From Sphingobium sp. (GTDB taxonomy: Bacteria; Pseudomonadota; Alphaproteobacteria; Sphingomonadales; Sphingomonadaceae): a stretch of DNA of 51,854 nt. Below the pieces are notes generated by a model, which was not told the origin of the DNA, did not search any database, and saw only the letters and a program-made list of their open reading frames with translations. Positions within the stretch are counted from its first letter, which is position 1; each line of letters opens with the position of its first letter. The translations under genes were made by a program, and so were the position numbers. Positions 33,343 through 42,480 of the stretch are shown piece by piece. The stretch covers positions 1 through 51,854 of the forward strand of contig JACESO010000007.1 in NCBI GenBank assembly GCA_013911745.1, in the 5' to 3' direction.

Positions 33343-33459
33343 AGCACGTCCGTCTGAAGGTCACGGCCCTTGACGCGCCGGGCTTTGGCGTCGATCTCAA
33401 CCGCGATATTGCGTTGTGCCGTCCCTGCACCCACGTTTTTCAGAAAAGAGAGCCAGCCC

Positions 33460-34317
33460 ATGAAATTTTGCCGTGTCGGCCAGCCCGGCCAGGAAAAGCC
33501 CGGTGTCATCGACAGCGAAGGCAATGTCCGCGACCTGTCCGCGATCATTCCTGAACTGACGGTTGAGACACTCGCCACCGCCAAAGGCGTGGATGTCGCC
33601 GCCCTGCCGGTGGTCGAGGGCGCGCCGCGCCATGGCGTGCCGGTGAAGGGCATAGGCAAGATCGTCGCCATCGGCCTCAACTATGAGGATCATGCGATCG
33701 AATCCAACCTGCCGATTCCGACCGAGCCGGTCATGTTCATGAAGGCGCTGTCCGCGCTCAACGGCCCCAATGATGACGTCATGTTGCCCAAGGGTTCGAC
33801 GCACAGTGACTGGGAGGTCGAGCTGGGCGTGGTGATCGGCGAGACGTGCCGTTACGTCAGCGAGGAGGAGGCGCTGTCGAAAGTGGCGGGCTATGTCCTC
33901 GTCAACGATGTGTCGGAACGCTTCAACCAGAAGCAGCGTGGAACCCAGTGGAGCAAAGGCAAGGGCCACGACACCTTCTGCCCTGTCGGCCCCTGGCTGG
34001 TGACGCCCGACGAGGTCGGCGATCCGCAGACTCTCGACATGTATCTCAACGTCAACGGTACGCGGATGCAGACCGGGAATACGAAGACGATGATCTTCAC
34101 CATTGCCCAGCTCATCTCCTATGTCAGCGAATATGTGACGCTTCAGCCCGGCGACCTGATGATCACCGGCACCCCGCCCGGCGTGGGCGAGGGCAAGAAA
34201 CCCGAGGCGATCTTCCTCAAGGCCGGCGACGTCATGGAGTTGGGCATCGCGAAGCTCGGCACACAGCGGCAGAATGTCGTCGAATGGCGCCACCTGAGGA
34301 ACGCGGTGCTTGGATGA
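33460..34317 (+). CDS. Fumarylacetoacetate hydrolase-fold enzyme, LRA6-like diketo-sugar-acid hydrolase
   Basis: A 285-residue protein with the FAH catalytic domain: IGLNYEDHAIESNLPIPTEP, metal ligands in DWEVELGVVIGE (Glu119, Glu121) and VNDVSERF, and MITGTPPGVGEGKKP. This subgroup includes enzymes that cleave 2,4-diketo-3-deoxy-L-rhamnonate or L-fuconate to pyruvate and L-lactate. An SDR stub overlapping its stop and a downstream L-lactate dehydrogenase fit that pathway, although the substrate is inferred. An ureidoglycolate lyase-like role is less likely here. ATG 33460 is chosen because the MKFCRVG start is the family norm; the longer frame from 33370 adds unrelated residues. Confidence 0.83.
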   Translation: MKFCRVGQPGQEKPGVIDSEGNVRDLSAIIPELTVETLATAKGVDVAALPVVEGAPRHGVPVKGIGKIVAIGLNYEDHAIESNLPIPTEPVMFMKALSALNGPNDDVMLPKGSTHSDWEVELGVVIGETCRYVSEEEALSKVAGYVLVNDVSERFNQKQRGTQWSKGKGHDTFCPVGPWLVTPDEVGDPQTLDMYLNVNGTRMQTGNTKTMIFTIAQLISYVSEYVTLQPGDLMITGTPPGVGEGKKPEAIFLKAGDVMELGIAKLGTQRQNVVEWRHLRNAVLG

Positions 34318-34427
34318 GCGTCTGGCCGGGCCGATTTGAAGGGCGCGCAGCGGTCATCGCGGGCGGCGCATCCGGGGTTGCCTTCGCTACCCTCATCATC
34401 GGCTACGCCAACGGCATGGCGGACTGA
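34314..34427 (+). pseudogene. N-terminal stub of an SDR dehydrogenase
   Basis: A 37-codon frame that overlaps the FAH-fold gene by four bases (ATGA). It begins MSVWPGRFEGRAAVIAGGAS and continues GVAFA, the start of an SDR Rossmann fold, then abruptly reads TLIIGYANGMAD and stops. The rest of the dehydrogenase is missing, so an internal deletion has joined its first 25 or so codons to other sequence. The lost enzyme was probably the SDR that makes the diketo substrate for the preceding hydrolase. Confidence 0.65.
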
Positions 34428-34463
34428 AACCTTCAGTGGCCCCAAGGAAGAAGGTGGAAAGCC

Positions 34464-35609
34464 ATGATCATTTCGGCAACGATGGACTTTCGCGAAGCGG
34501 CCCGGCGACGCCTGCCGCCGTTCCTCTTCCACTATATCGACGGTGGTGCCTATGCCGAACATACGCTGCGGCGGAATGTGGGCGATCTTACGGAGGTGGA
34601 GCTTCGCCAGCGGGTGCTGCGGGACGTGGCGGATTGCGACGTCGCGATCAAACTGTTCGGAACCCGCATGGCCCTGCCGATCGCGCTGGCGCCGGTTGGC
34701 CTGACGGGCATGTATGCGCGGCGCGGGGAGGTACAGGCCGCACGCGCGGCGGCGGCGAAGGGTGTGCCCTTCACGCTTTCCACCGTGTCGGTCTGCGCGA
34801 TCCGTGAGGTGCAGGCGGCGTCCAGCGCGCCCATCTGGTTCCAGCTCTATGTGCTGAAGGATCGCGGGTTCATGCGCGACGCGTTGGAGCGGGCGCAAGC
34901 CGCCGGGGTCACGACGTTGATCTTCACGGTCGACATGCCCGTGCCTGGCGCGCGCTATCGGGACGCGCATTCCGGCATGTCCGGCCCCTATGCCGGTGTC
35001 CGCCGCATGATGCAGGCGGTAACCCATCCCCGCTGGGCCTGGGATGTGGGGTTGAGAGGGCGGCCGCACGACTTGGGCAATATCTCCGCCTACCGGGGGA
35101 CGCCCACGGCGTTGGAGGATTATATCGGCTGGCTGGGGGCCAATTTCGACCCCTCGATTTCCTGGCGCGATCTCGAATGGATACGGGATTTCTGGAAGGG
35201 GCCGATGGTGATCAAGGGCATACTCGACCCTGAGGATGCCCGCGATGCGGTTCGGTTCGGCGCGGACGGGATCGTGGTGTCCAACCATGGCGGGCGGCAA
35301 CTCGATAGCGTGCGGTCCACGGTCCGCGCGCTTCCCGTCATCGCCGATGCGGTGAAGGGCGACATCAGCATCCTCGTTGATTCGGGCATCAGATCCGGGC
35401 TGGACGTCGTGCGCATGCTGGCCTTGGGCGCGGACATGACGCTGATCGGGCGGGCGTTCGTCTATGCCCTTGCCGCCGGCGGAGAGGAAGGGGTGGCCAG
35501 GCTGCTATCGCTGATGGAAAGCGAAATGCGCGTCGCCATGGCGTTGACAGGCGTGCGCTCCATAGCCGAAATCGACCAGACCATCCTTGCCGGTGAGCGC
35601 AAGAAATAG
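34464..35609 (+). CDS. lldD: FMN-dependent L-lactate dehydrogenase (alpha-hydroxy acid oxidase family)
   Basis: A 381-residue FMN enzyme that oxidises L-lactate to pyruvate, usually membrane-associated and respiratory-chain-linked. It starts [20 protein letters not shown], as LldD does, and has catalytic His275 in [14 protein letters not shown]-binding [16 protein letters not shown] and the C-terminal [12 protein letters not shown]. In this place it would consume the L-lactate made by the FAH-fold hydrolase two genes upstream. The 91 bases after it (35610-35700), up to the convergent glycosyltransferase, hold no clear terminator. Confidence 0.92.
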   Translation: MIISATMDFREAARRRLPPFLFHYIDGGAYAEHTLRRNVGDLTEVELRQRVLRDVADCDVAIKLFGTRMALPIALAPVGLTGMYARRGEVQAARAAAAKGVPFTLSTVSVCAIREVQAASSAPIWFQLYVLKDRGFMRDALERAQAAGVTTLIFTVDMPVPGARYRDAHSGMSGPYAGVRRMMQAVTHPRWAWDVGLRGRPHDLGNISAYRGTPTALEDYIGWLGANFDPSISWRDLEWIRDFWKGPMVIKGILDPEDARDAVRFGADGIVVSNHGGRQLDSVRSTVRALPVIADAVKGDISILVDSGIRSGLDVVRMLALGADMTLIGRAFVYALAAGGEEGVARLLSLMESEMRVAMALTGVRSIAEIDQTILAGERKK

Positions 35610-35700
35610 CGTTCCGCACAGCGAGGCAAGTTCGCCGTCACCGGCCGCGCGTTGCGCGAGCCGCTGGACAAGGACGCGCAAGCCGGCCGCCCGGTGGATC

Positions 35701-37068
35701 TCAATAGGCGTTTTTGTGCAGCACCACGCCAGCGGTTCTCACCAGGATCGTGATGTCGCGCCACAGCGTCCAGTTCTGCACATATTCAAGGTCCGACTGC
35801 AGCCGGTTCACCAGATCGCTTTCGACTATGGTTGCCCCGCGATAACCGCGCACCTGCGCCAGGCCTGTGAGGCCGGGCTTGATGATGTGGCGATGCCAAT
35901 AGCGATCGTCGATGTGCCAGAACAGCTTGTTTTCGGCCATGGAACCCAGAGCGTGGGGGCGTGGTCCGACGATGCTCATCTCGCCCTTCATGACGTTGAG
36001 CAGCTGCGGGATTTCATCGATGCTGGTGGCGCGGATGAAGCGTCCGAACGGCGTGATGCGATCGTCGCCGCGGCTGGCCGAGCGGTTGCCTGCATGATCC
36101 AAATTTTCCACATACATGCTGCGGAACTTGTAGATGTGGAACATCTGGTTGGATCGGCCGACCCGGATCTGCACGAAGAAGATCGGGCCTCTATCCTGCA
36201 GGAAGATGATGAGCGCGACGACGATCAGCATCGGCGCCAGCAACAGTAACAAGCTACCTGCGACAACGAGATCGAATACCCGCTTGACCAGCCGGTCCTT
36301 GAGGCCGAGCGGCCCGCGCGACACGATAAGCGTGGGCGTGCTGGCCCGCTGCGCGATGCCCAGCGGCTGCAGGTCCGACAGTTCCGGAGCGATCACCTCG
36401 CCCTGCACGTTGGCCCCTTTCAGCACCCTTGCCCAAATCTTGCGCTTGGCTTCGGGGCAGTGCACGATCACGCGGTCGGCATGCCGGATTTCCTTCGCCA
36501 ACCTGTCGTAGGTCGATGGATCGAGCCGGGCGGGGTCGAGCATGTCGCTCGAATAAACGATCGACCTGCCGCGCAGGCTGCCGGCGTCGGCAGCACTGAC
36601 GCCATCGAATATGTGCATCACATTATAGGGATCGTCGCCCACTATATGGTGGGCGTGGCGGACGAGCATGTAGCGGGATGTGCTGACGGCGATCAGCGAC
36701 AGGCATACGCCGCCCACGAAGGTCAGTCTCGACCATTCGGCGCTGACCTTCATGAAGAAGGCCATCAAAATGACCGCGCCGGCCGCCAGGACGAGAGCGT
36801 TGACGGCAAGGCCCACGCTCGCCCATCGGTCATGGATTGCGGGGGTGGAATAAGACCGGTTCAGATGGGCGATGATCAAGAAGAGTGGTATGAACATCGC
36901 CAATTGCTCGAAAGCCATGGCGCTGGGCTGACGCAGGTATAGGAGATGACACGCCGCCCAGAAGCTGGCCGATATTGCCAGCGCATCCGCAACAGCCAAC
37001 AGGACATACATGCGCAGTCGCAGATCCCATTTGGACCTTGTTTGGGACTCCCCCGCGTCTCCGGTCAT
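35701..37068 (-). CDS. Exopolysaccharide priming polyprenyl glycosylphosphotransferase
   Basis: Transfers the first sugar phosphate to undecaprenyl phosphate at the inner membrane, starting polysaccharide repeat assembly. About 455 residues: four N-terminal membrane helices, a nucleotide-binding-like middle domain, a fifth hydrophobic segment (KRVFDLVVAGSLLLLLAPML) and the C-terminal transferase domain with YKFRSMYVEN, TSIDEIPQLLNVMKGEMSIVGPRP and KPGLTGLAQVRGYRG. It resembles sphingan-type GelB/SpsB proteins. Start is uncertain: ATG 37068 (MTGDAGESQ) is given, GTG 37086 is possible. UDP-glucose dehydrogenase nearby can supply UDP-glucuronate to the same polymer. Confidence 0.88.
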   Translation of the reverse strand: MTGDAGESQTRSKWDLRLRMYVLLAVADALAISASFWAACHLLYLRQPSAMAFEQLAMFIPLFLIIAHLNRSYSTPAIHDRWASVGLAVNALVLAAGAVILMAFFMKVSAEWSRLTFVGGVCLSLIAVSTSRYMLVRHAHHIVGDDPYNVMHIFDGVSAADAGSLRGRSIVYSSDMLDPARLDPSTYDRLAKEIRHADRVIVHCPEAKRKIWARVLKGANVQGEVIAPELSDLQPLGIAQRASTPTLIVSRGPLGLKDRLVKRVFDLVVAGSLLLLLAPMLIVVALIIFLQDRGPIFFVQIRVGRSNQMFHIYKFRSMYVENLDHAGNRSASRGDDRITPFGRFIRATSIDEIPQLLNVMKGEMSIVGPRPHALGSMAENKLFWHIDDRYWHRHIIKPGLTGLAQVRGYRGATIVESDLVNRLQSDLEYVQNWTLWRDITILVRTAGVVLHKNAY

Positions 37069-37086
37069 TTGCCAAGCGTCCAGCAC

Positions 37087-37490
37087 AGTTTCTTCTTTCT
37101 CAGCGCCCGAAAGGAAGTTTTTTCAATGAAATTCTCCAATAACCTTTCAGAACATTGAAGAAATCCGATGGCCAACGGGATGGATGGAACCATGCGCCTG
37201 TGTGCAACGTAGCGAAGAAAAGTTAATCGCCGCTTGTCATGCACAGTTCGTCGCTATTTCTGCTCGCCCAACATGATCGATACCCTCATTCCTAGCTGAT
37301 GCTGCGTTGCAGCACAATAACTAACGCTCTGTTACTGGCGATGCCATACATGGCCCTGCCGAGACTGGCGAAGGGGCAAGGGCGTTTTATATCGACAAAA
37401 AACCTCGCTTCGGCGCACCGTGCGCTAAAAGGACGGGGGCCCGCCGCCTTCCATGTCGCGATGCTGTGCAACCACCATTCCTCCTAGCGT
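37087..37490. other. AT-richer intergenic region, no gene found
   Basis: About 400 bases between the glycosyltransferase start and the metallophosphatase stop (both minus strand). Base composition is clearly richer in A and T than the neighbours, with tracts such as GGAAGTTTTTTCAATGAAAT and TTTTATATCGACAAAAAA. It must contain the glycosyltransferase promoter, but I see no confident -35/-10 pair, no strong hairpin and no conserved frame. A 62-codon plus-strand frame at 37299-37487 lacks a ribosome-binding site and recognisable similarity. Confidence 0.4.
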
Positions 37491-38297
37491 TCAGGGCGTG
37501 TCGGCCGTCTCCGCCAAAGCCGTGGCGACTGGCGCATCATTGGTGGCGGTCAGATACCAGCGGTCCTCCCCCTCGATCGCGATCCCTGTCAGCCGCCCGC
37601 TGAAATAGGCGCCGGTGTCTATGCCGATACGGTTGGGCCGCTCTTCGACCTCTTGGGTGATCGAATGACCATGCACGATGACGCCGGGATGCAGGGTTTC
37701 GCAGTTCAGGAATTCGTTCCGGATCCAACGAAGATCGGAGAGGGCTTGGCGATGCAGCGGAACATGCGGCTTGATGCCGGCATGAACGAAAATGAAGTCG
37801 CCGGACTGCACCATGTCATCGAACCGGGAAATGAACCTGATATGCGAGTCGGGAATGTGGAGCTTCATCCACGCGACCAGCTGCTCGCCGGACATCGTGT
37901 CTCCTTCCGCGCAATCGAGACCGTAGCTCATCAGCGTTTCGCGGCCCCCGACGGAATAGAAGAAGCCGGCGGCTTGTTCGTCCCCTGCAAAGGCGTGCAG
38001 AAACATCTCCTCATGATTGCCCTTCAGGAACTGAAGGTGGGATGTCGAACGGGACAGGGTCTCGGCCAGCTCGATAATGTCCGCTGATTGCGGACCGCGA
38101 TCGATCAGGTCGCCCAGGAATATGATCTTGAAGATGTCTGTGGGACGGTTGGCAAGATCGTCCTCGATCAGCCGGAGCATGCCGACGAACAGGTCAAACC
38201 GGCCGTGAACGTCCCCAACGGCGTATGTCCGTCCAAGTCCGCCTGTTGGAGACCTGGACTCGCTGGCCTTTCCCTTTTTCGACAACAGGCTGAACAT
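37491..38297 (-). CDS. Metallophosphoesterase (serine/threonine protein phosphatase-like)
   Basis: A 268-residue two-metal phosphatase of the PPP-like family. Ordered motifs are GDVHGR (about 28-33), GDLIDRGPQS, GNHEEM, VHAGIKP and IVHGHSI, which supply the usual His/Asp/Asn metal ligands. Such proteins dephosphorylate phosphoproteins or dinucleoside polyphosphates. Placement between a priming glycosyltransferase and UDP-glucose dehydrogenase suggests a role in polysaccharide regulation, but that is only context. Cytoplasmic. Confidence 0.88.
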   Translation of the reverse strand: MFSLLSKKGKASESRSPTGGLGRTYAVGDVHGRFDLFVGMLRLIEDDLANRPTDIFKIIFLGDLIDRGPQSADIIELAETLSRSTSHLQFLKGNHEEMFLHAFAGDEQAAGFFYSVGGRETLMSYGLDCAEGDTMSGEQLVAWMKLHIPDSHIRFISRFDDMVQSGDFIFVHAGIKPHVPLHRQALSDLRWIRNEFLNCETLHPGVIVHGHSITQEVEERPNRIGIDTGAYFSGRLTGIAIEGEDRWYLTATNDAPVATALAETADTP

Positions 38298-38379
38298 GGA
38301 CCGCTCACATGGAATCTAGGCCTTCGACCTGCCCATATGGAACGCAGCCAGTGGCTTTGCCAAGAAGCTTCGAAAGGGG

Positions 38380-39546
38380 TCAGTCGGATCCGAAGATGTC
38401 GCGCGTGAACACCTTCTCCCTTGCCGGCTCCAGTTCCGCCGTCATGCGATTGGCGATAATGACGTCTGCTTTTTCCAGGAAGCCCTGGAGATCGGGGATC
38501 ACCTGCGATCCGAAGAAGTCACTTTCTGAAAGCGCGGGCTCATACACGACGACCGAAATGCCCTTGGCCTTGATCCGCTTCATGATGCCCTGGATCGAGG
38601 ACTGGCGGAAATTGTCCGATCCCGCCTTCATGACCAGGCGGAAAACGCCGACCGTCCGCGGCCTCAGGGCGATGATCTGGTCCGCCAGGAAATCCTTGCG
38701 CGTGCGATTCGCCTCGACGATCGCGTGGATCAGGTTCTGGGGCACCTGCGCATAGTTTGCCAGCAGCTGCTTGGTGTCCTTGGGCAGGCAATAGCCGCCA
38801 TAGCCGAAGCTCGGATTATTGTAATGCGGCCCGATTCGCGGGTCTAGGCTCACGCCCTCGATGATCTGGCGGGTATCCATGCCACCGGCGATGGCATAGC
38901 TGTCCAGTTCGTTGAAGAAGGCCACGCGCATGGCGAGGTAGGTGTTGGCGAACAGCTTGATTGCCTCGGCTTCGCGGGCATCGGTGAAGAGGACGTCGAT
39001 ATCCTTCTTCTCTGCGCCCCGCAGCAGCAGGTCGGCGAAGACGCGCGCGCGTTCCGATCTTTCGCCCACGATGATCCGCGATGGATGCAGATTGTCATAC
39101 AGCGCCCGGCCTTCGCGCAGGAATTCGGGGCTGAAGATGACCTGCGTCGTACCAAGGCTGGCGCGCACATCGTCCACGAATCCCACCGGGATGGTCGATT
39201 TGACCACGACGGTCACATCGGGATTGGCGCGGATGGCAGTGGCGATGACGGCCTGAACGGAGCTGGTGTCGAATTTGTTGGTGTCGACGTCATAATTGGT
39301 GGGCGTGGCCACGATCGCGAAGTCGGCACCGGCCAACGCGTCCTGCGCGTCCGTCGTGGCGCGCAGGTTCAGCGGGCGATTGGCGAGGAAATCCTCCAGT
39401 TCCGCATCGATGATGGGCGACCGGCGCGCATTCAGCTTGTCGACGCGATCCTGCGAAATGTCGACCGCCACCACCTCATTATGCTGCGCCAGCAAGACGG
39501 CGTTCGACAGGCCCACATAGCCCAAGCCAAAAACTGCGATTTTCAT
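38380..39546 (-). CDS. ugd: UDP-glucose 6-dehydrogenase (short form)
   Basis: Oxidises UDP-glucose to UDP-glucuronate with two NAD+. The 388-residue protein starts with the Rossmann motif [15 protein letters not shown], has KSTIPVGF and [19 protein letters not shown], and catalytic Cys253 in [14 protein letters not shown]. Length fits the short UGD group rather than the 430-470 residue form. It can supply glucuronate for the exopolysaccharide implied by the priming glycosyltransferase 1.3 kb away. The 196-base gap upstream (39547-39742) probably holds its promoter; a TATAGT-like hexamer on the minus strand near 39605 is the only candidate I noticed. Confidence 0.94.
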   Translation of the reverse strand: MKIAVFGLGYVGLSNAVLLAQHNEVVAVDISQDRVDKLNARRSPIIDAELEDFLANRPLNLRATTDAQDALAGADFAIVATPTNYDVDTNKFDTSSVQAVIATAIRANPDVTVVVKSTIPVGFVDDVRASLGTTQVIFSPEFLREGRALYDNLHPSRIIVGERSERARVFADLLLRGAEKKDIDVLFTDAREAEAIKLFANTYLAMRVAFFNELDSYAIAGGMDTRQIIEGVSLDPRIGPHYNNPSFGYGGYCLPKDTKQLLANYAQVPQNLIHAIVEANRTRKDFLADQIIALRPRTVGVFRLVMKAGSDNFRQSSIQGIMKRIKAKGISVVVYEPALSESDFFGSQVIPDLQGFLEKADVIIANRMTAELEPAREKVFTRDIFGSD

Positions 39547-39742
39547 CCAGGGTTACTCGCTCCGCTTCGTGACGCGCTTCGATACCGTCATCGCATAGCG
39601 GAGACTATAACTATTGTGATTGGGGTGGCTCGTGCGGAGCGATTTGCAACAGGATCCCGCGATCGCGCCCGGTTGAGACGATCAGCCTCACCCTTTCGTA
39701 ACGCGAACATCGCGTTTCCCGACCGCCTTCCGGCGATCGCCT

Positions 39743-40267
39743 TCAAACCAGAAGGAAGATGAACGCTCCGCCGGCTATGGCCGCCCACAAGGCACCGGAA
39801 ATGCCCATGATCAGCAGCATGCGATGCCGCGCGCCCAGCTTCACCTCTGCCGGAGAAAAGGCCTCGATCATCTCGCCTTCGTCGGTCAGCCGGCCGATAT
39901 TGTTGCGGGTCGATGCCGTCACCGCGCCGGAGGGCAGGGGCTGTTCGAAATAGCAGCCATAGACGAACGCGTCGCCAAGTTCTTCCCGCCGGACGATCTG
40001 GGCGCGGCTCTGGCCCACGCCGGCAAAGCCCAGCGTCACGACCGTATCAACCTCCAGGTCGACGTCCGCGGTGATTCGGCAACCGTTGCGGGTCAGGTCG
40101 TCGACACGGATCTCATATGCCTGATCGTCCGTGCGCAGCACGGCGGGCCGATCGATGCTCAAGCGCATGTCTGCGCGGCGATCGAAACTCCTTGCACTAT
40201 GCACAACCGACGCCACGGGAATCCCCTCAAGCCTGAACTGGTCAGGCAGGCGTAGCCCAAACGTCAT
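39743..40267 (-). CDS. PilZ domain protein with C-terminal membrane anchor
   Basis: A 174-residue protein. The PilZ c-di-GMP motif is present as RRADMR near residue 30 and DLTRNGCRI (a D-x-[ST]-x-x-G variant) about 25 residues later. The C-terminus MLLIMGISGALWAAIAGGAF is a single membrane helix. A c-di-GMP-binding membrane-linked effector beside polysaccharide genes suggests control of polymer synthesis or surface behaviour; the pathway is inference. ATG 40267 lacks a clear Shine-Dalgarno, and a start at the MRLSID Met would cut the RxxxR motif, so the long form is kept. Confidence 0.78.
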   Translation of the reverse strand: MTFGLRLPDQFRLEGIPVASVVHSARSFDRRADMRLSIDRPAVLRTDDQAYEIRVDDLTRNGCRITADVDLEVDTVVTLGFAGVGQSRAQIVRREELGDAFVYGCYFEQPLPSGAVTASTRNNIGRLTDEGEMIEAFSPAEVKLGARHRMLLIMGISGALWAAIAGGAFIFLLV

Positions 40268-40332
40268 TACCGAAGGGTAAATCCCGGCTGCATTTCATCC
40301 TAAAGAACCAAATATCATCCCGGGCCGGCCGC

Positions 40333-40521
40333 TCACGACCGATGCGGTCGATCTTTTGCTCCTCTAAGGACGAACCTGCTCCTCGGCGCGATGCTTGCCC
40401 AATCGTCCAGCGTTGCCTGCATGGTCGGCGCCATGGCGCGCGCATCGGCACAGGTGGAAAGATCGTCGGACACCACCACCAACCGGCCATCGCGACCATG
40501 TTTCAGGCTGGCCAGCTTCAT
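40333..40521 (-). pseudogene. Truncated fumarylacetoacetase gene (first ~50 codons of fahA)
   Basis: ATG 40521 overlaps the VOC gene stop by four bases, so it was the third gene of the hppD operon. The first 48 residues or so, [20 protein letters not shown] and then LSTCADARAMAPTMQATLDD, match the N-terminal domain (DUF2437) of bacterial fumarylacetoacetases. After WASIAPR the reading becomes unrelated (SRFVLRGAKDRPHRS) and stops at 40333. The catalytic FAH domain is missing. The piece between here and the PilZ gene (40268-40332) has no similarity I recognise. A full copy elsewhere in the genome may do the job. Confidence 0.75.
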
Positions 40522-41063
40522 GCGTCGGGGTTCTCGTGCAGCCATTCCGCATGGCGCGGCGCGCGCTTGGTCCGGCTCCATTCCTCCAGCATCAAAGGTG
40601 CCACGCGCCGCAACTCGGCATATTGCTCCCGCGTCCCGATGTTGCAGGCCAACTCGACGCGATGGCCGTTGGGGTCGAAGAAATAGATCGACCGGAATAC
40701 GCCATGGCAGGTCGGGCCGAGCACGTCGGTCCCCTGTGCCTCTACATGCGCCTTGGCGGCGAGCAGTGCAGCCTCATCCTCCACCTCGAAAGCCAGATGC
40801 TGGACCCAGGCCGGGGTATTGGGGTCGCGCCCCATGGGCTGCTGGTTGGGCAGCTCAAAAAAGGCCAGCACGTTGCCGCCGCCGCAATCGAGGAAGACGT
40901 GCATGTACGGGTCGTCCTCGCCAGTGGAGGGCACCTTGTCCTCGGCAAAGGCGGTAGTGTAAGTCATGCCCAGCACGCGTTGATACCATTCCACTGTCTC
41001 CTTCGCATCGTTGCAGCGATAGGCGACATGATGGATGCGCTTGAGTTCGGGGGCCTGGGTCAT
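40518..41063 (-). CDS. VOC family (glyoxalase/dioxygenase-like) protein
   Basis: A 181-residue vicinal-oxygen-chelate protein with paired beta-alpha-beta units. Candidate metal ligands are in [20 protein letters not shown] and a Glu in HRVELACN. It lies directly after hppD with a four-base overlap and before the fahA remnant. It therefore belongs to the tyrosine/homogentisate operon, where such VOC genes are often found in sphingomonads. Its reaction is not known; it may be a dioxygenase, a glyoxalase-like isomerase or an accessory. Confidence 0.85.
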   Translation of the reverse strand: MTQAPELKRIHHVAYRCNDAKETVEWYQRVLGMTYTTAFAEDKVPSTGEDDPYMHVFLDCGGGNVLAFFELPNQQPMGRDPNTPAWVQHLAFEVEDEAALLAAKAHVEAQGTDVLGPTCHGVFRSIYFFDPNGHRVELACNIGTREQYAELRRVAPLMLEEWSRTKRAPRHAEWLHENPDA

Positions 41064-42151
41064 GCCGGCTCTCCGACATTCAGCGCGCCGCGCTGCAACT
41101 GGTCGCGCTCGATGCTTTGGAACAGGGCGGTGAAATTGCCCTCGCCGAAGCCCTCATCCTTCTTGCGCTGGATGAACTCGAAGAAGACCGGGCCGATCTG
41201 CGGCTGCGCGAAGATCTGGAGCAGCAGGCGCGGGTCGCCGTCCTGCGTCGATCCGTCGAGCAGGATGCCGCGCGCCTGCAACTCGCCCACCGGCTCGCCA
41301 TGGCCCGGGAGCCGTTCGTCCAGCATCTCATAATAGGTGGCGGGCGGCGCGGCCATCAACGGCACGCCCAGCGCCTTGAGCCGGTCCCACGCGGCGATCA
41401 GATCGTCGCACAGCAGCGCGATATGCTGAATGCCCTCGCCATTATAGGCGCGCAAGAACTCCTCGATCTGGCCGCCGCCTGCCTTGCCTTCCTCGTTCAG
41501 GGGGATGCGGATCTTGCCGTCGGGCGCGGTCATCGCCTTGCTGGTGAGGCCGGTATATTCGCCCTTGATGTCGAAATAGCGGATTTCGCGAAAGCCGAAG
41601 ACGCGCTCGTAGAAGCTCGCCCAATGGGCCATGCGGCCGCCATAGACATTGTGGGTCAGGTGATCGATGATCCTGAAGCCAGCGCCTTCGGGATGCCGGT
41701 CGACGCCCGGCTCGTACAAGAAGTCGATGTCGTAGATCGACAGGCCGCCCTTCTCGTCCTCATAGCGGTCGATGAGGTAGATGATCGATCCGCCGATGCC
41801 GCGCACCGCGGGCAGCCGCAATTCCATCGGGCCGGTGCGTACCTCGACCGGCTCGGCGCCGCGCTCGATGGCGAGCGCATAGGCTTTCGCAGCATCCTTC
41901 ACCCGCCATCCCATGCCGCACGCCGACGCGCCATGCTCGGCAGCGAAATAGGCGGCGGGGCTGCGCGGTTCGTAATTGGCGATGAGGTTGATGCCGCCCT
42001 GCCGCCACAGCTGCACATCCTTGGAGCGATGGCGGGCGATGAGGGTGAAGCCCATTGCCGTAAACACCGGCTCCAGCAAGCCTTTCTCGGGCGCGCTGAA
42101 TTCCACGAACTCGAAGCCGTCAAGGCCGATGGGGTTGTCTGGGCTGGTCAT
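41060..42151 (-). CDS. hppD: 4-hydroxyphenylpyruvate dioxygenase
   Basis: Fe(II) dioxygenase converting 4-hydroxyphenylpyruvate to homogentisate in tyrosine breakdown. The 363-residue product has the two-domain VOC fold and metal ligands His164 ([14 protein letters not shown]), His243 (GIQHIALL) and Glu325 (PVFFEFIQR). It starts at ATG 42151 ([12 protein letters not shown]) after a GAGAGGA site; the in-frame start ten codons upstream is less likely. It is followed without a gap by a VOC gene and a broken fahA. An Old Yellow Enzyme gene is divergent. Confidence 0.95.
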   Translation of the reverse strand: MTSPDNPIGLDGFEFVEFSAPEKGLLEPVFTAMGFTLIARHRSKDVQLWRQGGINLIANYEPRSPAAYFAAEHGASACGMGWRVKDAAKAYALAIERGAEPVEVRTGPMELRLPAVRGIGGSIIYLIDRYEDEKGGLSIYDIDFLYEPGVDRHPEGAGFRIIDHLTHNVYGGRMAHWASFYERVFGFREIRYFDIKGEYTGLTSKAMTAPDGKIRIPLNEEGKAGGGQIEEFLRAYNGEGIQHIALLCDDLIAAWDRLKALGVPLMAAPPATYYEMLDERLPGHGEPVGELQARGILLDGSTQDGDPRLLLQIFAQPQIGPVFFEFIQRKKDEGFGEGNFTALFQSIERDQLQRGALNVGEPA

Positions 42152-42480
42152 GAATGCATCCTCTCGGCAATCCCTGTCCATGCAGGGTCATCGTCCCGGC
42201 CCCTCGCGCAGCGGCAAGTCGGCGGTGGGCGTATGATGTAACGATAGCATCCATGGCCGAATATTCTTATCAGAAAGCCGATGATGACTCGCTTCTTCGT
42301 AGGCATATTATCAGGAATGCACATGATGTGATGACATTCTTGCAATGGGATGCCGCATCGGTATCCCCGAGCACCAGGTGGGAATAGCGCCTCCTTATGG
42401 CACCGTCGGTCTTTTGGCGTGTCATCTTCCAGCAGGGCCGATAAGCGTGGCGAGCGCACAACGAGTCGAAGGTGGATCAG
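42152..42480. promoter_or_regulatory. Divergent intergenic region, hppD / Old Yellow Enzyme
   Basis: About 330 bases that must hold promoters for hppD (minus) and the flavin oxidoreductase gene (plus). A relatively AT-rich core lies near 42255-42350 (GAATATTCTTATCAGAAAGC and onward). I see no gene and no perfect inverted repeat long enough to name a regulator site. Confidence 0.4.

Noticed and set aside
35610-35700. Short continuation that reads VTGRALREPLDKDAQAGRPV after lldD
   Set aside because: Looks protein-like but is too short, lacks a start codon and crosses into the convergent glycosyltransferase; cannot be assigned.
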